DNA of 12,864 bases from Azonexus sp. (GTDB taxonomy: Bacteria; Pseudomonadota; Gammaproteobacteria; Burkholderiales; Rhodocyclaceae), in contig JAUYQT010000099.1 of the NCBI GenBank assembly GCA_030697085.1, positions 1 through 12,864 on the forward strand, read 5' to 3'. Under the pieces are notes generated by a model. The model saw only the letters and a program-made list of their open reading frames with translations. It had not been told where the DNA came from and searched no databases. Made by a program: the position numbers and the translations under genes. The first letter of the stretch is position 1; every line of letters starts with the position of its first letter. Positions 7,845 through 12,864 of the stretch are shown piece by piece.

Positions 7845-8569
7845 TGCTTCGCTGCGACAACCCCAGAAACACCAATTTTCTGCATTTTTGCCAGCGCCTT
7901 CTCGGCCGCATCACGATTGGCGAAAGGCCCGGCCCGAACTCGCGTCTTTTTACCTTGTGGCGTGTCGAGCGGCTCGCTAAAAGTCTTGATCCCCTGCTCA
8001 CCCAGCTTCACTTTCAAAGTTTTAACATTGGCTTCATTAGCAAAGGCGCCAATCAAAATGAGAAACTCACCCGACGCAGCACTCGGCTTCGCTTCGGCCG
8101 ACTGCCCAGCCAGAATGGCTGCAGCGCGTTTGGCATCATCATTTTGAGCGACTGGCTTTTCAACCGGCTTGCTGGCTACCTTTTCCGGCACTCTCTCAAC
8201 TTTTAACGATGGCTTCTCGACCGGCTTTTCGGCCACTTTTTCAATGAGCCTCTCGGCCGGTTTAGTCTTGACTGGTTCGTCCGCATGCGCCACCGGCGGA
8301 GTCAGCTCCCTGGCATCCTCAATTTGTGGCTCAGGCTTGGCAGAAGACTTTTCGACCTTTTTTTCAGCAGGCACATCCGCAAACTTGGGTGCGAAGGGCT
8401 TTTCGCCTTGGCCCGGAATGCGAATTTCAACGTCGTGAACCACCTGACGCGGCTCGTTATCCATCACCATTGGCAGCAAAACAGCAACAATGGAAACGAA
8501 GGCGACAGCACCGACCAGCCGGCGTCTCGCGCGTTTCTTGAGTTGTAACTGAGTGTCGTTTTCTGCCAT
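7841..8569 (-). CDS. dedD: DedD-like SPOR domain protein
   Basis: A 242-residue bitopic inner-membrane protein. A short cytoplasmic N-terminus rich in Lys and Arg (11-17) precedes one membrane helix at about 18-36; the rest should be periplasmic. Residues 57-165 form a low-complexity Lys/Pro/Glu/Val linker that includes two copies of a KPVEKP-type motif. The SPOR domain lies at about 166-242 (EFLILIGAFANEANVKTL, then TRVRAGPFANRDAAEKAL). SPOR domains bind denuded glycan strands at the septum, and DedD-type proteins help cell constriction. Location between folC and cvpA matches the dedD context in gamma- and betaproteobacteria. It starts three bases after the folC stop with only a weak purine-rich ribosome site, and overlaps cvpA by four bases. 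Orthology to Escherichia coli DedD is inferred from architecture and position. Confidence 0.88.
   Translation of the reverse strand: MAENDTQLQLKKRARRRLVGAVAFVSIVAVLLPMVMDNEPRQVVHDVEIRIPGQGEKPFAPKFADVPAEKKVEKSSAKPEPQIEDARELTPPVAHADEPVKTKPAERLIEKVAEKPVEKPSLKVERVPEKVASKPVEKPVAQNDDAKRAAAILAGQSAEAKPSAASGEFLILIGAFANEANVKTLKVKLGEQGIKTFSEPLDTPQGKKTRVRAGPFANRDAAEKALAKMQKIGVSGVVAAKQ
8153..8242 (-). repeat. Tandem KPVEKP-type repeat in the SPOR protein linker
   Basis: Two 33-base segments, 8210-8242 and 8153-8185, spaced 57 bases apart, encode EKVAEKPVEKP and EKVASKPVEKP (residues 110-120 and 129-139). They match at 26 of 33 bases. They lie in the periplasmic linker, where length is expected to vary between strains. 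Confidence 0.7.
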
Positions 8570-8572
8570 GAA

Positions 8573-9880
8573 TTAGAGTTTCTTGCGCAACGCTTCGAGC
8601 GCTCCCGAGACTGTATAGAACGAACCAAAGGCCAGAATTCTATCACTTTCGGCGGCTAGCCCCTTCGCTGCCTGCATGGCGTCTTTGGGTGAGGCATGGC
8701 AAACAATCTCTCCACCGAGTTCGGCATGGGTAATGATTTCAGCAATTTTTTCTGCCGAAGTCCCCCGTATACCGCCTAAGGTCGCGACATGCCAATAATC
8801 GATCTTGCCCTTCAAGGGCAAAAGCGCTGAACTGATATCTTTGTCGTTCAACATGCCGAGTACGGCATAAGTGCGATCGAAAAAGCCCATCGTCGCGAGA
8901 TTATCGGCTAGCACCTTGACCGCCTGCGGATTGTGGCCAACATCAAGGACAATCGCCGGTTTGCCCGGCACAACCTGGAAACGCCCTGGCAATTCAGTCT
9001 CTATCAGCCCCGGGCGAATCGCCTGCATAGTAACTGGCAGTTGATCGGTCAAGGCATCGAGAGCAGCCAGCGTAACTGTCGCGTTGTACAGCTGAATGGC
9101 ACCGCGCAGCCCTGGATAGGCCAGCGAACGCTTAATCAGCGCCCCGCCAGAACGACACCACCAGCGCCATTGCAGCCGGTTTTCGTTACCTTCGCCCTGG
9201 GCGCGCTCGAACCCGAAGTCGTGCCCGATCAAACGCAAATCTGCACCAATGGCGGCAGCGTAATCGAGCAAACTTTTGGGCGGGTTGGGATCAGCGCAAA
9301 AAGCCGGTTTGCCCGTACGAAAAATCCCGGCTTTCTCGTAACCGATACTTTCCCGGTCAGGACCTAGCCAGTCGGTGTGGTCCAGCGCAACGCCGGTGAC
9401 AATCGAAATATCGGGTTCGTAAACGTTGACCGCATCAAGGCGGCCACCCAGACCCACTTCAAGAATGGCTGCTTCGACGCCTGCAGCAGAAAAAACTTCC
9501 CAAGCGGCCAGCGTGCCAAATTCAAAATAAGTCAGCGCAATATTGCCGGCCTGCTGCCGCGCCGCTTCAACCCGAGCAAATGCAGCACACAAATCCTCAT
9601 CGCTAACCGACAGGCCGTTCACCCGCACTCGTTCGTTATAAGCAACAAGATGTGGCGAGGTATAACAGCCCACCTTATAACCGGCGCGGTCAATGATGCA
9701 TTCAAGATAGGCGCAGGTTGAACCCTTGCCGTTGGTACCGCCGACAATAATCACCGGACAGTGCTGTGTTTGATTCAGCGCCTCCTTGACAAGCCGGACA
9801 CGATCCAGGCCCAGCTCAATGCCTGCTTGCCCTTTCGGGTGCAGGGCTTCGAGATGGGCCAGCCAATGGTTGAGGGTCAT
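8573..9880 (-). CDS. folC: Bifunctional folylpolyglutamate synthase / dihydrofolate synthase
   Basis: A 435-residue Mur-ligase family enzyme that adds glutamate to dihydropteroate and to reduced folates. The ATP loop is GTNGKGS at 48-54; SPHL at 75-78, FEFGTLAA at 119-126, EVGLGGRLDAVN at 141-152, DHTDWLG at 167-173 and DVGHNP at 313-318 are family marks. The start at ATG 9880 gives MTLNHWLAHLEALHP, the usual FolC beginning. A TTG at 9907 in the same frame adds nine residues with no family likeness. Neither start has a clear ribosome binding site, so the start is the least certain part. The gene follows accD after 63 bases, the widest gap in the leftward block, and the accD-folC order is common in proteobacteria. 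Confidence 0.94.
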   Translation of the reverse strand: MTLNHWLAHLEALHPKGQAGIELGLDRVRLVKEALNQTQHCPVIIVGGTNGKGSTCAYLECIIDRAGYKVGCYTSPHLVAYNERVRVNGLSVSDEDLCAAFARVEAARQQAGNIALTYFEFGTLAAWEVFSAAGVEAAILEVGLGGRLDAVNVYEPDISIVTGVALDHTDWLGPDRESIGYEKAGIFRTGKPAFCADPNPPKSLLDYAAAIGADLRLIGHDFGFERAQGEGNENRLQWRWWCRSGGALIKRSLAYPGLRGAIQLYNATVTLAALDALTDQLPVTMQAIRPGLIETELPGRFQVVPGKPAIVLDVGHNPQAVKVLADNLATMGFFDRTYAVLGMLNDKDISSALLPLKGKIDYWHVATLGGIRGTSAEKIAEIITHAELGGEIVCHASPKDAMQAAKGLAAESDRILAFGSFYTVSGALEALRKKL

Positions 9881-9943
9881 TAGTGACACAGAATCAAACC
9901 GAAACAAGGCAGCATGCTCGCGCCCGACTAGCTCGACGCTGAC

Positions 9944-10813
9944 TCAAGCGGCAACCGGTAATTTTTGTAGCAGGGAAATGACGCGTGCAACCTGATCACG
10001 CAATTGACGCCGGTCAACAATCATGTCGATAGCTCCTTTTTCGAGTAGAAACTCGGAGCGCTGGAAACCTTCTGGCAGTTTTTCACGCACTGTTTGTTCA
10101 ATGACACGCGGGCCGGCAAAACCGATCAAGGCCCCCGGTTCGGCGATCACCACATCACCAATGAAGGCAAACGAGGCAGAAACGCCACCCATGGTCGGGT
10201 CGGTCAGAATAGAGATAAAAGGCTGACCGGCGGCAGAAAGTTTGGTCAATGCTGCGGTGGTTTTGGCCATCTGCATCAGCGAAAAAAGGCCTTCCTGCAT
10301 GCGCGCCCCGCCCGAAGCGGAGATACAGATAAACGGCGCTTTTAATTCAATGGCCGTCAGCACGCCACGAACGAAGCGTTCACCGAGTACGGAGCCCATC
10401 GAGCCACCCATGAAGCCAAACTCGAAGGCCGCAGCCACTACCGGAATATTTTTGATCGAGCCTTGCATACAAACCATGGAATCGCTCTCACCTGACGACT
10501 CATTGGCCTCCATCAGACGATCGGGATAACGCTTGCTGTCCTTGAATTTAAGACTATCAACCGGGATAACCTCGGCACCGATTTCAAAACAGGCTTCCGG
10601 ATCAAGCAGTAGCGCAAGACGCTGGCGCGCATTCAGCCGATTGTGGTGGCCGCACTTGGGGCATACCTGTTGATTTTTATCGAGGTCGGTAGCATAGAGC
10701 ACCGCCTCACAGGAGGCGCACTTGCTCCACAAACCTTCAGGTAAGGCGCCACGGCGCTGGACGCCCTGTTCGCGCTTGATTTTAGGGGGCAGAAGCTTGC
10801 TTAACCAACTCAT
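9944..10813 (-). CDS. accD: Acetyl-CoA carboxylase carboxyltransferase subunit beta
   Basis: A 289-residue subunit that, with AccA, transfers carboxyl from carboxybiotin to acetyl-CoA to form malonyl-CoA, the first committed step of fatty acid synthesis. The N-terminal zinc ribbon is complete: Cys32, Cys35, Cys51 and Cys54. The crotonase-type carboxyltransferase fold follows, with [14 protein letters not shown] at 134-147, [11 protein letters not shown] at 165-175 and [12 protein letters not shown] at 205-216. Length is near the usual 280-305. The ATG overlaps the trpA stop in ATGA, and GAGGTGA inside trpA's end (10818-10824) provides a good ribosome binding site. Bacterial AccD is known to bind its own mRNA through the zinc ribbon; nothing in this sequence tests that. 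Confidence 0.97.
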   Translation of the reverse strand: MSWLSKLLPPKIKREQGVQRRGALPEGLWSKCASCEAVLYATDLDKNQQVCPKCGHHNRLNARQRLALLLDPEACFEIGAEVIPVDSLKFKDSKRYPDRLMEANESSGESDSMVCMQGSIKNIPVVAAAFEFGFMGGSMGSVLGERFVRGVLTAIELKAPFICISASGGARMQEGLFSLMQMAKTTAALTKLSAAGQPFISILTDPTMGGVSASFAFIGDVVIAEPGALIGFAGPRVIEQTVREKLPEGFQRSEFLLEKGAIDMIVDRRQLRDQVARVISLLQKLPVAA

Positions 10814-11616
10814 GATCTCACCTCATCGACACCGCGACGAATGTCGGCGACCAGTGCTTTCACATTAGCGCAAGCTGTATCGGGTGTGGACTTTTCAATT
10901 TCTTCGATAATTCGGCTACCGACGACGACCGCATCGGCGATGCCAGCAATGCGGGCGGCTGTTTCGGCATCGCGGATACCGAAGCCAACACCCACCGGCA
11001 GACCTGTCTTTTCGCGAATCAGCGGCAGGCGCTCAGCAACGGCTTCCACATTGAGCGCGCCCGAACCGGTCACGCCCGCCAGTGAAACGTAATAGACATA
11101 ACCGCTGGCGATTTCGGCAACCTGCGCAATACGGGCTGCGGTCGACGTCGGCGCGAGCAGGAAAATCGGATCCATACCCTGCGCCTTCATTGCCGCGCCA
11201 AAGGCGACGGCTTCTTCCGGCGGATAATCAACCACCAGAACACCGTCGACACCGGCTTTTGAGGCGGCTGCGGCAAATTTTTCCAGCCCCATCGCTTCAA
11301 TCGGATTAGCGTAACCCATCAGTACGACCGGGATTTGGCTGTTGCTGGTACGAAAGGCAACGACCAGTTCGAGCACTTTGCGCAGACTCATGCCCTTGGC
11401 CAAGGCGCGCTCGGAAGCGCGCTGAATGGTTGGACCATCAGCCATCGGGTCAGAAAACGGAACACCTAGTTCAATAATGTCAGCGCCTGCTTCGACCAGC
11501 GTATGCATTAATGGCAGAGTCAGCGCTGCATCCGGGTCGCCAGCGGTAATGAAGGGAATCAGCGCCTTACGGCCTTCGCTAGCCAGACGGTCAAAAGTGG
11601 TTTTGATACGCGACAT
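10810..11616 (-). CDS. trpA: Tryptophan synthase alpha subunit
   Basis: A 268-residue TIM-barrel enzyme that cleaves indole-3-glycerol phosphate to indole and glyceraldehyde 3-phosphate; indole is channelled to TrpB. Catalytic Glu49 and Asp60 are in [15 protein letters not shown] at the same numbers as in the enteric enzyme. The phosphate-binding loops GVTGSG at 181-186 and VGFGI at 210-214 are intact. The length equals that of the Escherichia coli protein. The start overlaps the trpB stop by one base (TGATG) and no strong ribosome binding site is seen, consistent with coupled synthesis of the two subunits. The stop overlaps the accD start by four bases. Confidence 0.97.
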   Translation of the reverse strand: MSRIKTTFDRLASEGRKALIPFITAGDPDAALTLPLMHTLVEAGADIIELGVPFSDPMADGPTIQRASERALAKGMSLRKVLELVVAFRTSNSQIPVVLMGYANPIEAMGLEKFAAAASKAGVDGVLVVDYPPEEAVAFGAAMKAQGMDPIFLLAPTSTAARIAQVAEIASGYVYYVSLAGVTGSGALNVEAVAERLPLIREKTGLPVGVGFGIRDAETAARIAGIADAVVVGSRIIEEIEKSTPDTACANVKALVADIRRGVDEVRS

Positions 11617-12815
11617 CAGAAAGTTATCCCGGATTTTTCGGCCACGGTATGCATATCCTTGTCACCCCGACCGGAAAGATTGACCAGTAAAATTTTATCC
11701 TTGTCCATGGTTGGCGCCAGTTTGGCGGCATAAGCCAAGGCGTGGCTGGATTCGAGCGCCGGAATGATGCCTTCGATACGGCACAGCGTATGGAAAGCAG
11801 CCAGCGCCTCGCTATCCGTCACCGGCTGGTATTCAGCGCGGCCAATATCCTTCAACCACGCATGCTCCGGGCCGACGCCGGGATAATCCAGGCCGGCAGA
11901 AATGGAATGGGTTTCGATGATTTGACCATCCTCATTTTGTAGCAAGTAAGTCCGGTTGCCATGCAGCACGCCAGGCACGCCGGCGGTTAGCGAAGCCGAA
12001 TGACGCCCCGTTTCAATACCGTCACCGGCGGCTTCGATGCCGATCAGGCGGACGTTATCAAAGGGAATATAAGGGTAAAAAATACCCATCGCGTTGGAAC
12101 CGCCACCGACACAGGCAATCACCGCATCCGGCTGGCGACCGACCATTTCCGGCATCTGGGCAAGACACTCTTCACCAATTATTTTCTGGAAATCGCGCAC
12201 CAGCATCGGGTATGGGTGCGGGCCAGCGACGGTGCCGATGATATAAAACGTGTTGTGAATGTTAGTCACCCAATCACGCATCGCTTCATTCAGCGCATCC
12301 TTCAACGTCTTCGAGCCACTTTCGACCGGTACGACGGTGGCGCCGAGCAGTTTCATCCGATAGACGTTAGCAGCCTGACGCTTGACGTCTTCGCTGCCCA
12401 CATAAACAACACATTCCATACCGTAGCGGGCGGCCACAGTCGCTGTCGCCACACCATGCTGACCGGCACCGGTTTCGGCTATAACGCGCGGCTTACCCAT
12501 ACGACGGGCCAGCATGGCCTGACCGATACAGTTGTTAACCTTATGGGCACCGGTGTGATTAAGGTCTTCGCGCTTCAGATAAATCTGCGCCCCGCCAAGC
12601 ATTTCCGACCAGCGTTTGGCATGATAAATCGGCGAAGGCCGGCCGACAAAATGCTTCAGCTCGTATTCGTATTCGGCACGAAACGCTGGATCAACCTGGG
12701 CCGCAGCATAAGCTGCCTTGAGTTCTTCAAGTGCCGCAAACAGGGTTTCGGCGACAAATACACCACCGTAAGGGCCGAAATGGCCTTTGGCGTCGGGGAA
12801 GTTATATTGATTCAT
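11616..12815 (-). CDS. trpB: Tryptophan synthase beta subunit
   Basis: A 399-residue pyridoxal phosphate enzyme that joins indole and serine to give tryptophan in an alpha2-beta2 complex with TrpA. The cofactor lysine is Lys92 in HTGAHKVNN, the catalytic glutamate is Glu114 in AETGAGQHG, the phosphate loop is GGGSNA at 237-242 and the SGRGDKD motif lies at 381-387. It is the standard TrpB1 type, not the TrpB2 type, judging by length and the partnership with trpA. GGAAA lies five bases before the ATG. The first 14 bases overlap the end of trpF. Confidence 0.97.
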   Translation of the reverse strand: MNQYNFPDAKGHFGPYGGVFVAETLFAALEELKAAYAAAQVDPAFRAEYEYELKHFVGRPSPIYHAKRWSEMLGGAQIYLKREDLNHTGAHKVNNCIGQAMLARRMGKPRVIAETGAGQHGVATATVAARYGMECVVYVGSEDVKRQAANVYRMKLLGATVVPVESGSKTLKDALNEAMRDWVTNIHNTFYIIGTVAGPHPYPMLVRDFQKIIGEECLAQMPEMVGRQPDAVIACVGGGSNAMGIFYPYIPFDNVRLIGIEAAGDGIETGRHSASLTAGVPGVLHGNRTYLLQNEDGQIIETHSISAGLDYPGVGPEHAWLKDIGRAEYQPVTDSEALAAFHTLCRIEGIIPALESSHALAYAAKLAPTMDKDKILLVNLSGRGDKDMHTVAEKSGITF

Positions 12816-12864
12816 CGGCTTTCCGTACAGCCGCCACGAAGGCAGCGATTTTCGAGTGGTCCTT
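12802..12864 (-). CDS. trpF: Phosphoribosylanthranilate isomerase, last 20 codons (5' end outside window)
   Basis: The minus strand from the right edge has an open frame ending in TAA at 12802, encoding [20 protein letters not shown]. This resembles the C-terminal helix of TrpF, where the end of the protein often reads as a [14 protein letters not shown] helix. The position just before trpB is the usual trpF place in beta- and gammaproteobacteria. It overlaps trpB by 14 bases in another frame. TrpF converts phosphoribosylanthranilate to the carboxyphenylamino-deoxyribulose phosphate intermediate. The call rests on only 20 residues plus context. Confidence 0.75.
   Translation of the reverse strand, partial: KDHSKIAAFVAAVRKADESI

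Overview
The window looks like a chromosomal segment of a betaproteobacterium, most likely of the Rhodocyclaceae type (Dechloromonas/Azonexus-like). This is inferred from gene order (trpF-trpB-trpA-accD-folC-SPOR protein-cvpA-purF-metZ), the protein sequences and a moderate GC content; no database search was possible. Coding density is very high. No tRNA, rRNA, CRISPR array, insertion sequence, integrase or phage gene was seen.

Left end (1-791, + strand): the C-terminal part of a flavocytochrome c-type sulfide dehydrogenase flavoprotein whose start lies outside the window. It keeps both cysteines of the family's redox disulfide. Converging on it (822-1786, - strand) is a tight pair of exported proteins: a small ankyrin-repeat protein and a DUF411-related protein. 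Their reading frames overlap by 7 bases, and the DUF411-like protein has lost most of the family's usual metal-ligand residues.

A 251-base non-coding stretch (1787-2037) follows. It holds the upstream region of the ankyrin gene, with a clear ribosome binding site and small palindromes, and the intrinsic terminator of the large leftward gene block.

Right part (2038-12864, all - strand): eleven genes with almost no space between them. Reading in the direction of transcription (right to left) they are trpF (last 20 codons only), trpB, trpA, accD, folC, a DedD-like SPOR protein, cvpA, purF, metZ, a DUF3391/HD-GYP cyclic-di-GMP phosphodiesterase candidate, and an RhlE-type DEAD-box RNA helicase. 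Seven of the ten junctions are overlaps or gaps of 3 bases or less; the widest are accD-folC (63 bases) and HD-GYP-rhlE (45 bases). The block combines the last steps of tryptophan synthesis, the first committed step of fatty acid synthesis, folate polyglutamylation, a division-associated peptidoglycan-binding protein, the first step of purine synthesis and direct sulfhydrylation for methionine.

Most of this block is ordinary housekeeping. The points worth a second look are the HD-GYP gene translationally joined to metZ, the altered DUF411-like protein with its ankyrin partner, and the length of the apparent co-directional unit. I saw no convincing evidence of a wholly new system.
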